64,000 nt of DNA, from the NCBI GenBank assembly GCA_963756545.1, contig CAVWNY010000001.1, forward strand, positions 1-64,000. Direction: 5' to 3'. Origin of the DNA: DATFDN01 sp963756545. Its GTDB lineage: Bacteria; Pseudomonadota; Alphaproteobacteria; Acetobacterales; Acetobacteraceae. Below, piece by piece: positions 17,490 through 25,201 of the stretch. Under the pieces are notes generated by a model. That model searched no databases. It saw nothing but the letters and a program-made list of their open reading frames with translations, and had not been told where the DNA came from. Position numbers and translations under genes: made by a program. Position 1 is the stretch's first letter; the number at the start of each line of letters is the position of its first letter.

Positions 17490-18749
17490 CTACTCAGCGG
17501 CCATCCGGGATCGGAATGGCGCGACCTCGGCGCGCTCATCGGAGCGCATCGGCCGCGGCCACCAGCGATCCTCCCACTCGGGAAACAGCGTCTTCATGCG
17601 CGGCATCACCTGCTCGGCGAAGAGCTTCGTGTTGTACTTCGCAAGTTCCTTGCCCATGCTGCCGAACTGCAACAGCAGCATCAGATGGCCGACGTTCAGT
17701 TCGTGCGCCACCTCCGTCAGTTGCTCCACCACCTCGTCGGGCGAGCCGATGATGACGTAGCCGCGATCGACGATGTCTTGCATCCGCATGGCGCGCGCGG
17801 ATGCACGGGCGCTGGTCGATGCGGCGCGGCCGACCTGGCTGGTCAGGCCCGCGCGCATGGTGGGCTCCGTCACGTAGCCGGGCGGGGCCGCCCAGCGCGG
17901 GTCGGTATGCAGACAGCGGCCGTAGAAGTATTCGGCGGGCCCCCGATACATCTCGAACGCCTGCTCGCGTGTCTCGGCCACGCCCACGAATTGCAGGAAG
18001 CCGGCGCGGTACGGGTTCCGGTCCTTGCCGAGCCGCGACATCTCGTTCCAGAACCCGTCCATCGTGGCGCGGCCGTCCTTGAAGCCGAAATAGGACAGGT
18101 AGCAGTACACGTAGTCCATCTTCGCGCACCACTGCCACGTCTCGATCGAGCCGCCGCCCGGAATCCACACCGGCGGGTGCGGGCGCTGGATCGGGCGCGG
18201 CCAGACATTGACGTAGCGCTGCTGGTTGAAGCGCCCGTTGAAGGCGAACGTGTCCCTCTCGGTCCAGGCGCGCATCACCAGATCATGGGCTTCGAGATAC
18301 CGCGCGCGCAGGACGGACGGATTCTGGCCGTAGACGTAGCACGTGTCCATCGGGGTCCCGACCGGGAAACCCGCGATCAGCCGCCCGCCGGAGATCACGT
18401 CGAGCATCGCGAACTCCTCCGCCACGCGGGTCGGCGGATTATAGAGCGCGAGCGAGTTGCCCATTACGCAGATCGCGGTATCGGTGGTGCGCCGCGCGAG
18501 CGCGCAGGCGATCAGGTTGGGCGACGGCATCAGGCCGTAGCCGTTCGAGTGGTGCTCGTTGCAGCAGACCGCGTCGAACCCGCAATCGGCCGCGAACTCC
18601 ATCTCGTCCATGAAGTCGTTGTACATGTGGTGCGCGCGCCTGGGATCGAACAGGCTGGAGTGGATGTCGACCCACACCGACGGATGCCTCTCACGGAAGT
18701 CGTCCGGAAGCTCGGTGTACGGCATCAGATGGAACCACAGCAACTTCAT
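17490..18749 (-). CDS. LLM class flavin-dependent oxidoreductase
   Basis: This 419-residue protein belongs to the bacterial luciferase-like monooxygenase family (TIM barrel using reduced FMN or F420). Typical features are WFHLMPYTELPDDF at the start, NEHHSNGYGLMPSPN, GNSLALYNPPTRVAEEFAMLD and GRLIAGFPVGTP. A GGAG box precedes ATG 18749; the apparent longer frame upstream lacks similarity. It is the promoter-proximal gene of the gnd-gntK operon. Its substrate is unknown and its link to gluconate metabolism is not obvious. Confidence 0.88.
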   Translation of the reverse strand: MKLLWFHLMPYTELPDDFRERHPSVWVDIHSSLFDPRRAHHMYNDFMDEMEFAADCGFDAVCCNEHHSNGYGLMPSPNLIACALARRTTDTAICVMGNSLALYNPPTRVAEEFAMLDVISGGRLIAGFPVGTPMDTCYVYGQNPSVLRARYLEAHDLVMRAWTERDTFAFNGRFNQQRYVNVWPRPIQRPHPPVWIPGGGSIETWQWCAKMDYVYCYLSYFGFKDGRATMDGFWNEMSRLGKDRNPYRAGFLQFVGVAETREQAFEMYRGPAEYFYGRCLHTDPRWAAPPGYVTEPTMRAGLTSQVGRAASTSARASARAMRMQDIVDRGYVIIGSPDEVVEQLTEVAHELNVGHLMLLLQFGSMGKELAKYNTKLFAEQVMPRMKTLFPEWEDRWWPRPMRSDERAEVAPFRSRMAAE

Positions 18750-18882
18750 GAGGCGCGCTCCGTCTCTTGGCCGCGAGTATGGGGGCGGGAGGGGCCGGCT
18801 CGTCAACCGGCGGGGAGGGGTGCTCGCCAAATCAATCCGGTCCGTGCATGATGGCCGAGCGATTATCGGAAAGGGTGCTGAA

Positions 18883-19164
18883 ATGAAACGCGTCGTCGTG
18901 GTCGCCGTGTCCGCGCTCGGGCTGCTGGCCTGGGCTCCCTCGGCCGGAGCCGTCACCTGTGCCAACGGCGTCTACCGGGCCGGATGCGCTGGCCCCAACG
19001 GGGCGGTCGGCGTCCGCAAGGGGGGCGCCTATTACCCGAGCGGGCGCTACTACCGTCCTCCCGCCTACGCGGCGCGCCCGCCGGTCGCGAGCTGCGCCTC
19101 GGGACCCTATCGAGCCGGCTGCGCCGGCCCGAACGGGGCCGTCGTCGTCCGCCGGCCGTATTAG
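18883..19164 (+). CDS. Small secreted protein with a duplicated Cys/Gly motif
   Basis: This 93-residue protein has a clear signal peptide (MKRVVVVAVSALGLLAWAPS, cleavage near AGA-VTC). The mature part is a two-copy repeat: CANGVYRAGCAGPNGAVGVR and CASGPYRAGCAGPNGAVVVR, joined by a Tyr/Pro/Gly-rich linker. The four cysteines could form two disulphides. Similar small periplasmic proteins occur in alphaproteobacteria, but I know of no function. A GGAAAGGG box lies upstream. It is divergent from the sugar-acid operon. Confidence 0.75.
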   Translation: MKRVVVVAVSALGLLAWAPSAGAVTCANGVYRAGCAGPNGAVGVRKGGAYYPSGRYYRPPAYAARPPVASCASGPYRAGCAGPNGAVVVRRPY

Positions 19165-19236
19165 CGGGCCACCCCCGAACGGACGCCGGAGCAAGCGCCG
19201 GAGTGCGCCGCCCGCGCCGGCGCCCTATGTCAGTGC

Positions 19237-19968
19237 ATGGCTAATGCACAGAATGACCCGCCGCCGCTGGCCGAGCGCGTCGCGCGCCTCGACTGGCCGA
19301 CGATCGAGGCTGGCCTGGACGCATTCGGCTGCGCCGCCACGGGCCGCCTGCTCACCGCGGCCGAGTGCGGACACCTTGCGGCCGGTTATGAGGCCGACCG
19401 CCTATTCCGCAGCCGCGTGGTGATGGCGCGGCACGGGTTCGGGAGCGGCGAATACCAATACTACGCCTATCCGCTCCCGGACACGGTGGCGGCGTTGCGC
19501 GCCGCGCTCTATCCCCGGCTCGCCCCGATCGCGAACCGGTGGGAGACGGTTTTGGGACGCGAGGCCGACTACCCCCCCGAGCACGCCGCATACCTCGACC
19601 GCTGCCACGCCGCCGGCCAGACGCGCCCCACGCCGCTGCTGCTGCGCTACGACGCGGGCGACTACAACTGCTTGCATCAGGATCTCTACGGAGATCTGTT
19701 CTTTCCGCTCCAGGTGGCCTTCCTGCTCAGCGCGCCGGGCGACGATTTCACCGGCGGCGAGTTCGCCCTGACCGAGCAGCGCCCGCGAATGCAGTCGCGC
19801 GTCGAAGTCGTGTCGCTGATCCAGGGCGAGGGCGTGATCTTCGCCGTTAACCAGCGCCCGGTCCAAGGCACACGCGGCGCCTACCGCGTCGCCATGCGCC
19901 ACGGCGTCAGCCGCCTGCGTTCCGGCCGGCGGTTGACCTTGGGCATCATCTTCCACGACGCCAAGTGA
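19237..19968 (+). CDS. 2OG-Fe(II) oxygenase family protein
   Basis: This 243-residue protein has a double-stranded beta-helix of the prolyl-hydroxylase type. The iron-binding HxD is in NCLHQDLYGD (about 147-156) and the distal His is probably in VAMRHGVSRL, with the 2-oxoglutarate-binding Arg in SGRRLTLGII. The segment FLLSAPGDDFTGGEFALTEQ is typical of the family. The ribosome-binding site is weak, so the start is not certain. The substrate is unknown. Confidence 0.8.
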   Translation: MANAQNDPPPLAERVARLDWPTIEAGLDAFGCAATGRLLTAAECGHLAAGYEADRLFRSRVVMARHGFGSGEYQYYAYPLPDTVAALRAALYPRLAPIANRWETVLGREADYPPEHAAYLDRCHAAGQTRPTPLLLRYDAGDYNCLHQDLYGDLFFPLQVAFLLSAPGDDFTGGEFALTEQRPRMQSRVEVVSLIQGEGVIFAVNQRPVQGTRGAYRVAMRHGVSRLRSGRRLTLGIIFHDAK

Positions 19969-19989
19969 GCGGCCTTCTATTACACCGTC

Positions 19990-20073
19990 TGCCCGCGAAT
20001 GCGGGTATCCATGTCTTTCCTTCCGGAGCTTACGAGTGCGCGGCAAAGACGGGGATACCCGCATTCGCGGGCA
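19990..20073. repeat. Intergenic inverted repeat (family B palindrome)
   Basis: Perfect 21-bp inverted arms lie at 19990-20010 and 20053-20073 with a 42-base spacer. The core, CCCGCGAATGCGGG, resembles the palindromes at 41353 and 45121. It lies between convergent genes and could also end transcription from both sides. Confidence 0.8.
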
Positions 20074-20111
20074 TGACTGCGAAATGAGCGTTTCTTCGCA
20101 ATCTGTTTAAC

Positions 20112-21608
20112 TTAGGCGCTCTTGCGGACATACCCATACCGCAGATTGCTGCGCTCCGCCCCGGCGCGCTCGTACTCCGTCTTGATCGCGGCGAACCGGT
20201 CGGGCGTGGCGAGTTCGGCGTGTCGGTCGTAGCCGAAGATGCGAAAGCCGTTCTCCGCGAAGATCGCTCGCTTCACTGGCCCGTCCGCCGCGCCCAGCGG
20301 GGCGAAGCCGAACTGCTTTTGCATCGCATCGGGGATCTCCAGCCGGCGCAGGCCCTCGATCTGCCATTGCGGGGAGCCTGTCCAGACCGCATCGGTGCCC
20401 CAGATGACGTGATCCGCCCCAAGCCCCTTGACCAGCGTGCCCATCAGCGCCGCCGCCAGGCGCGGCTCGGCGATGCTGCTGTAGGCGAAAAGCTGGCCGA
20501 GATCGCCATAGACATTGGTGACGCCGTACTTGGCCGGGATGTCGGCGAGGTCGCTGACCCAGGAGCTGCGCCCGGTGCTGTCCCATTCCGCCATCGCCTG
20601 CGCCGGCGAGCCGCCGACATGGCGATAGGCGGAATGGTAGATGACGAAATTGAGCTGCGGCCAGTCCTTCGCCGGGCGGCCCACGTCGCTCACGTCCACA
20701 TAGGGCCGCAGATTGGGCACGGCCGCCTCGACCGACGGCGGGAACAGCCCCTTATGGATGCAGACGTTCTTGATCCCCGCTTTGGCGAACCGCTCATAGG
20801 CGGGATACATCAGCTTCTCGTCGTCGAGCCGCCACGGATAATGGCTGGTGTTCTTGTGCGTGTTGTCGCCGATCGTGTAGCCCTTCCAGCCATCGGGCCG
20901 CAGCGTGGCGATCGCGTGGTCGATGCCGTCGAGCCAGCCGGGCTGGCCGGGAACGATGGTGTAGTGCGCCAGCATGCGCCGCGCCCCGGCCTGCCGGTTC
21001 ACCTTGTCGCGGGCCTGGAACACCATCTCGTTCGTCAGGAACCAGTCCTCCGGCACGTCGGAGGGCGAATTGGTCAGCAGCGCGACCTTGGTGTCGCTGT
21101 CGAGAAAAACCTCCTTGAAGTAGTTGTCGAACTTCAGGTCGTCGATCGTCTGCTCCTTGCCCGACAGTTCCTTGTTCCAGCCGAGCCTGCCGACGGCGGC
21201 GCGCATGGCGACGAAGTTCGTCAGCCGCGTGTCGTCGCGCAGGAAGTGCGTGTGCGCGTCGAACACGTCCTGGCCTTGCAGCGACACGGCGCGCTCATTG
21301 GCCACCTCCGGGGTCGCGGCCTCGGCCTCGCTGACGGCGAACAGATCGCCATAGACCTTGTTCATCGCCAGGAACGCGGCGGCCATGCCGGAGGCGGTCT
21401 GGAAGAAGCGGCGCCGGCTCATGCCCTGCCGCGCGGCGAGCCGATCGCCCATGTCCTTCAGCCGCGCCTCGACCTCCTCCTGCTGCGGGGTCTGCGGCTC
21501 GGGAAAATACTCGTCGCTGGAGACGATCTGCGTCGGAATGGGCGCGGGAAACGCCGCCTCTTCCGCGGGCAGGAGCTGACGCAGCTCGTCGTCGCTCAGG
21601 AAGCCCAT
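20112..21608 (-). CDS. Tat-exported amidohydrolase family protein
   Basis: This 498-residue protein has an unusual 75-residue N-terminal extension followed by a twin-arginine signal, MSRRRFFQTASGMAAAFLAM. The mature part is a metal-dependent TIM-barrel hydrolase: HxH in DVFDAHTHFLRDD, His in NVCIHKGLFPP, His in NFVIYHSAYRH and Asp in HVIWGTDAVWTGS. It resembles the amidohydrolase_2 (ACMSD-like) group. ATG 21608 has an AAAGGA box. It starts 11 bp after the true stop of the hydrolase upstream. Without correcting that gene's frameshift, the two read as one 871-residue artefact. Confidence 0.85.
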   Translation of the reverse strand: MGFLSDDELRQLLPAEEAAFPAPIPTQIVSSDEYFPEPQTPQQEEVEARLKDMGDRLAARQGMSRRRFFQTASGMAAAFLAMNKVYGDLFAVSEAEAATPEVANERAVSLQGQDVFDAHTHFLRDDTRLTNFVAMRAAVGRLGWNKELSGKEQTIDDLKFDNYFKEVFLDSDTKVALLTNSPSDVPEDWFLTNEMVFQARDKVNRQAGARRMLAHYTIVPGQPGWLDGIDHAIATLRPDGWKGYTIGDNTHKNTSHYPWRLDDEKLMYPAYERFAKAGIKNVCIHKGLFPPSVEAAVPNLRPYVDVSDVGRPAKDWPQLNFVIYHSAYRHVGGSPAQAMAEWDSTGRSSWVSDLADIPAKYGVTNVYGDLGQLFAYSSIAEPRLAAALMGTLVKGLGADHVIWGTDAVWTGSPQWQIEGLRRLEIPDAMQKQFGFAPLGAADGPVKRAIFAENGFRIFGYDRHAELATPDRFAAIKTEYERAGAERSNLRYGYVRKSA

Positions 21609-21619
21609 AACTGGTCCTT

Positions 21620-22634
21620 TCAGACGGCAACCGTTTGCGGCATCGTCAGGAACGCGTTCATGCAGTGCCAAAGCTCGGCACGGTTGCGGCTCAGGGTGAC
21701 GGAGTGAGCCGCCCCGGCCATGATCGCGTACCAGCGATCCGGGTTGGGCAGGCGGGTGAAGAAGTCGAGCAGGTCGGCGTCGGTCGAGATGCCGTCGGTA
21801 CTGGCCGCGCACCAGCAGCACGGGCGACAGAACCCGGGTCGGATCGACCAGCGGCAGCCGCGTCGTCATGTCGAGATAGGTTCCGGTCGGCACGCTGTCG
21901 CCGAGCGGCAGCTCGGCCGCCGCGATGGCCTCGGGCACGCGCGGATCGGACGTCCCCGGCTTGTCGCGGGTGAAGATGCTGCGGATCATGTCGATCCCAC
22001 GGGGGCGGCGGTTGTGCGTACGGTAGAATTCAGCCTGCTCGGCGCGCTTGCCGAGAGTGGGCGAGCCCTTGCCGGTATAGGTGAACGCCTCCAGCACCAG
22101 CCGATCCACCCGATCGGGCTCGGCCATCGCGAAGGCGGCCGCGCGGATCGCGCCGCTGCTCTCGCCCATGAAGTGGGCCTTCCGCCGCCCGGTCTCGCGC
22201 CCGACCACATCGGTACCGGCACGCAGATCCTGGACGCCGGATGCGATGTCGGAATTGCCCGCGGTGACGGTCGAGCGGCCATCGCCCTCGAAATCCATCG
22301 TCCAGACATCGAAGCCGTTACGGGCGAACACATCCATCATCGAGTATTCGCCGGCACCGGGAACGGTCAGGTCGAAGCTGGTGCGCGAGGACAGCGACGA
22401 CCCATGCACCAGGAACAGCACGGGCGGTTGCGCCTGGCCCGGCCCGGGTGCGGTGAGGCGCTTGCGATACATGTAGAGCGTGACGTCGCCCTTCTTGGCC
22501 CAGTATTCGCCGCTCCAAAGACGCGGCGGAGTTTCGGCGGCTGCCGCACCGACGCTCGCGACGGCGGCGCCGCTTGCGAGGCCGAGCAAGACCCCACGCC
22601 GCGAGGCCTCGGCCGCTGGCGCGATCTGGTGCAT
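21620..22634 (-). pseudogene. Exported alpha/beta hydrolase with a one-base insertion
   Basis: Repaired, this is a serine hydrolase of about 337 residues with an export signal (SRRGVLLGLASGAAVASVG). It has an oxyanion segment VLFLVHGSSLSSR and nucleophile elbow FMGESSGAI. Near 21796 an extra C shifts the frame after VLLVRGQY. The proper continuation, DGISTDADLLDFF...IMAGAAHSVTL, carries the probable catalytic Asp and His and stops at 21620. In the frame as written these residues are lost and translation runs into the next gene. A strong GGGGGAAG box precedes ATG 22634. It was probably cotranscribed with the amidohydrolase. Confidence 0.8.
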
Positions 22635-22717
22635 ATGCTTCCCCCTTGTCGCCGCCCCGATCATCGCAGCCTCTCGGGGCTTTGCAACTTGGGCGGCGGC
22701 CGCATGAGGAGCGCCCC

Positions 22718-23758
22718 ATGTCATCACGCCTCGCCACCGCCATCGGCGGATTTCCGCTGGCCAATCCGGTGATCTGCGGCTCGGGGGAGCCGGTGATGAC
22801 GGAATCCGGCATCCGCGCCGCGCTGGCGTCGGGTGCCGCGGGCGTCATCGCGAAATCGGTGAACGAGCAGCCGGGGGCCGCACGGCAGCTCGACCGCGCG
22901 GATTACGCCTTCGTCCACGCCAACGCGCCGGCCGAGCGGGGGGATTCGTTCTTCTGCCGCTCGGGTCTGGCGCAGCGCGGCGCGCGGGAGTGGTTTGGCG
23001 CGCTCGCGGCGCTCGACCGTGAGGCGAAGCCATCGGGCCGGTTCGTGGCGGCCAGCCTCGTGCTCGGCGGCGCCGAGGGGGCCGAGCAATTGGCCGGCTT
23101 CGCGCGAATGGCGGGACTGCGCGTCTTCGAGCTGAACGTCGGCGCCCCGCACGCTTCCGAGGCGGCGCCGGGGGCGATCGCGCAGGAGACCGACCCGACC
23201 GGGTTGCGGACGCTGGTCGCGCGGGTTCGCGCGGCGACGGCGGGGATGCAGCTCTGGGTGAAGCTCACCGGCCTGTCGGCCAACCTGCCGGCGCTGGCGG
23301 TTGCGGCCGCCGACGGCGGGGCCGACGCGGTGGTGATGATGGGGCGTTTCATGGCGATGATTCCCGATCTGGACACGCTGGCGCCGGTTCTCGGCACGTC
23401 CGGCGCGTACGGCGGCGGCTGGGCGCTGCCGATCGTATGCCGCTTCTTGGCGCTGAGCCGGCGGGCGACGCAGGGCCGAGTGCCGCTGCTCGGCACCAAC
23501 GGCGCGCGCGGCGGGGCCGATGTCGCGCGGCTGGCCCTCGCCGGGGCGGCGGCGTGCGAGATGCTGTCGGTGGCGATGCACGAGGGGTTCGGGGGTCTGG
23601 CCCGCACGCTGCGGGAGTTGGACGCGCTGCTCGAGGCGCGGGGGCTGCGGTTCGAGGAGTTGGTCGGGCGGGCGGCGGACCAGCTTGGGGGGTATGATGC
23701 GCAGGCCGAGAGGCCCGGACGGTGGCGGGCGTTCGTGCCAGATGAGACGCTCGAATAG
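22718..23758 (+). CDS. Dihydroorotate dehydrogenase-like FMN oxidoreductase
   Basis: This 346-residue FMN-binding TIM-barrel protein is of the DHODH/PreA superfamily. Supporting segments are GFPLANPVICGSGEPV at the start, GVIAKSVNEQPGA, VFELNVGAPHASEA, LWVKLTGLSANLP (FMN-contacting Lys) and PLLGTNGARGGADVARL near the phosphate site. It lacks the [4Fe-4S] domain of PreA. GAGGAG lies before ATG 22718. The gene is divergent from the hydrolase/amidohydrolase pair. Substrate specificity is uncertain; I would not call it pyrD. Confidence 0.8.
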   Translation: MSSRLATAIGGFPLANPVICGSGEPVMTESGIRAALASGAAGVIAKSVNEQPGAARQLDRADYAFVHANAPAERGDSFFCRSGLAQRGAREWFGALAALDREAKPSGRFVAASLVLGGAEGAEQLAGFARMAGLRVFELNVGAPHASEAAPGAIAQETDPTGLRTLVARVRAATAGMQLWVKLTGLSANLPALAVAAADGGADAVVMMGRFMAMIPDLDTLAPVLGTSGAYGGGWALPIVCRFLALSRRATQGRVPLLGTNGARGGADVARLALAGAAACEMLSVAMHEGFGGLARTLRELDALLEARGLRFEELVGRAADQLGGYDAQAERPGRWRAFVPDETLE

Positions 23759-23811
23759 GTGCCCCTGTTGGAGGGATCGTCCGAACATTGCGTGACCGCC
23801 AGTCCACGACG

Positions 23812-23979
23812 TGAACGCGGCGTTTACCGCCTGAACCGGGCGGCGCGAGTACGGGCGGTGTGGGCGGGACCGGCGGCGGCGGAACCGGCATGACCGGCGG
23901 CCTAGCCGGCTCCGGCGGCGGTTCAGGCGCAGGAATGGGTATCGGCGGGGCCGGCACCAGTGGGGGCACGGCCAAGTAG
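23812..23979 (+). pseudogene. Gly-rich C-terminal remnant
   Basis: A frame open from 23812 ends at a TAG (23977-23979) and encodes a run of Gly, Thr, Ser and Ala (GGVGGTGGGGTG...). No start codon or domain precedes it. It may be the tail of a lost surface protein or chance translation of GC-rich DNA. Confidence 0.2.
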
Positions 23980-24034
23980 CAGGCGCAAGCGACGCGATCG
24001 CGCCGGGGCGGTCAGCCCCGGCGCGATCGCTGCT

Positions 24035-24184
24035 TCAAGCCCAGGCGAAAACCAGCGCGATAAGCGCGACCAGCATCGCGAGCGCCAGTGCCCCGCTCGG
24101 ATACCATCCCCAGCCTACGCTATAGGGCCATCGCGGCAGAGCTGCGAGGACCAGCAGGAACAGGATCGCGAGCAGGACAGCCAT
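24035..24184 (-). CDS. DUF3309 family small membrane protein
   Basis: A 49-residue protein begins MAVLLAILFLLVLAALP and continues RWPYSVGWGWYPSGALALAM before a second hydrophobic segment. This is the standard DUF3309 layout: two short membrane helices around a W-x-Y-S-x-x-W-G-W-x-P-S-G motif. It has no known function. It starts 3 bp downstream of the csbD stop codon on the same strand, so the two are probably cotranscribed. Confidence 0.8.
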   Translation of the reverse strand: MAVLLAILFLLVLAALPRWPYSVGWGWYPSGALALAMLVALIALVFAWA

Positions 24185-24187
24185 GCC

Positions 24188-24370
24188 TCAGCGCGACAGA
24201 TTTTCCTTCGCCGCGTCCTTCGCGCCGCCGACCGCGTTCTGCACCTTTCCCTCCGCCTTGTCGGCCTTCCCCTCCGCCTCGGTCCTGGTGTCGCCGGCGA
24301 CCTTGCCGGCGGTTTCCTTGACCGCACCCTTCACCTGTTTGCCGATGCCTTCGACCCGATCCTTGTCCAT
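24188..24370 (-). CDS. CsbD family stress-response protein
   Basis: This 60-residue hydrophilic protein shows the CsbD pattern of Gly/Lys/Ala-rich repeats: VEGIGKQVKGAVKETAGKV then AEGKADKAEGKVQNAVGGAK. CsbD proteins are small, largely disordered and induced by stress; the biochemical role is unknown. AAGGAG lies 8 bases before the ATG. It is followed at once by the DUF3309 gene, a pair common in alphaproteobacteria. Confidence 0.92.
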   Translation of the reverse strand: MDKDRVEGIGKQVKGAVKETAGKVAGDTRTEAEGKADKAEGKVQNAVGGAKDAAKENLSR

Positions 24371-24540
24371 CGTTCAATCTCCTTGCGATGCAGCCACGCA
24401 AGCCCAACGCGCCGGGGCCGGGCGGGGTTGCTCCCCTCCCACCGCTCCCCCGCATAGCCGACACGATCATCTGAGTGGACATGACGGTGTGGAAGGAGAT
24501 CGTGACGGTCCCAGTCCCGCTCCGTCCGAGGTGGATCGTC

Positions 24541-25197
24541 ATGCCGCGACCGCTTGTGCTCAGCCTTGCTCTCACGCTTGTCGCCGGATCGTGCCTCGCC
24601 GCGCCGGTGGCTCCGCCGGAGCGGCTGGTGCCGCCGGTCAGCCCGGCCTGCGTCTCCTCGCCGTTCGGCCCGCGCGTGCTGCCGGGCCATCCGCAGGCCG
24701 GGACGTATCACTACGGGATCGACCTCCCCGCCCCGCTCGGCGCTCCCGTCCACGCCGCCGCCGCCGGCACGGTGCTACGGATCGAGCGGCATGGCCCGGG
24801 TGGGCTCCAGATGCTGGTCCAGCACCCTGGATTTGTCGGCGTATACAGCCATTTCGGCAGCGTGGCCCCGACCTTCGCCGACGGCGGCCGGGCGGTCGCG
24901 GCCGGGCAGAAGCTGGGCGTTGTCGGGCTGACCGGCGTGACTTTCGGCCCGCACCTCTATTTCGGCATGTTCGTGGCCGATCGGCCGGTGGACCCGGAGC
25001 CGTATCTCGACCTGCCCGCATGCAAGACCGGCGCGCGCGTGACCGTCGCCGGACGGTCGGTGTTGTCGGAAGACGGCAAGATCCTGCCCTCCCGCGCCTA
25101 CATCGGCGCGATTCCGCCGAGCCGGAGCCTCGGTGCGACGCTGCGTCCGGCGCATGCGCGCCTCGCCGCCAAACGTCGCCACACCGCCCGCTCCTGA
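24541..25197 (+). CDS. M23-family (LytM) peptidase-like protein, degenerate zinc site
   Basis: This exported protein of 218 residues has a signal peptide (PLVLSLALTLVAGSCLA) and one LytM domain. The first zinc pair is present as HYGID (His57, Asp61), and YSHFG supplies a conserved active-site His. The last motif, normally HxH followed by F-E, reads GPHLYFGM, so the second His (a zinc ligand in LytM) is Tyr. This suggests a non-catalytic or altered domain, as in amidase activators of the EnvC/NlpD type, but that role is inference. The C-terminal tail is basic. AGGTGG precedes ATG 24541. Confidence 0.82.
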   Translation: MPRPLVLSLALTLVAGSCLAAPVAPPERLVPPVSPACVSSPFGPRVLPGHPQAGTYHYGIDLPAPLGAPVHAAAAGTVLRIERHGPGGLQMLVQHPGFVGVYSHFGSVAPTFADGGRAVAAGQKLGVVGLTGVTFGPHLYFGMFVADRPVDPEPYLDLPACKTGARVTVAGRSVLSEDGKILPSRAYIGAIPPSRSLGATLRPAHARLAAKRRHTARS

Positions 25198-25201
25198 GCC
25201 T

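Noticed and set aside
19990..20073. Possible CRISPR or phage attachment repeat
   Set aside because: There are only two arms, inverted rather than direct, and the core recurs as a dispersed palindrome; no CRISPR array is visible in the window.
20112..22727. A natural hydrolase-amidohydrolase fusion protein
   Set aside because: The linking stretch is the hydrolase C-terminus in the wrong frame. The amidohydrolase has its own ribosome-binding site and start.
23349..23975. Pro-rich minus-strand frame (MAVPPLVPAPPIPIP...)
   Set aside because: It overlaps the dihydroorotate dehydrogenase-like gene and reads the complement of a Gly-rich repeat; there is no domain support.
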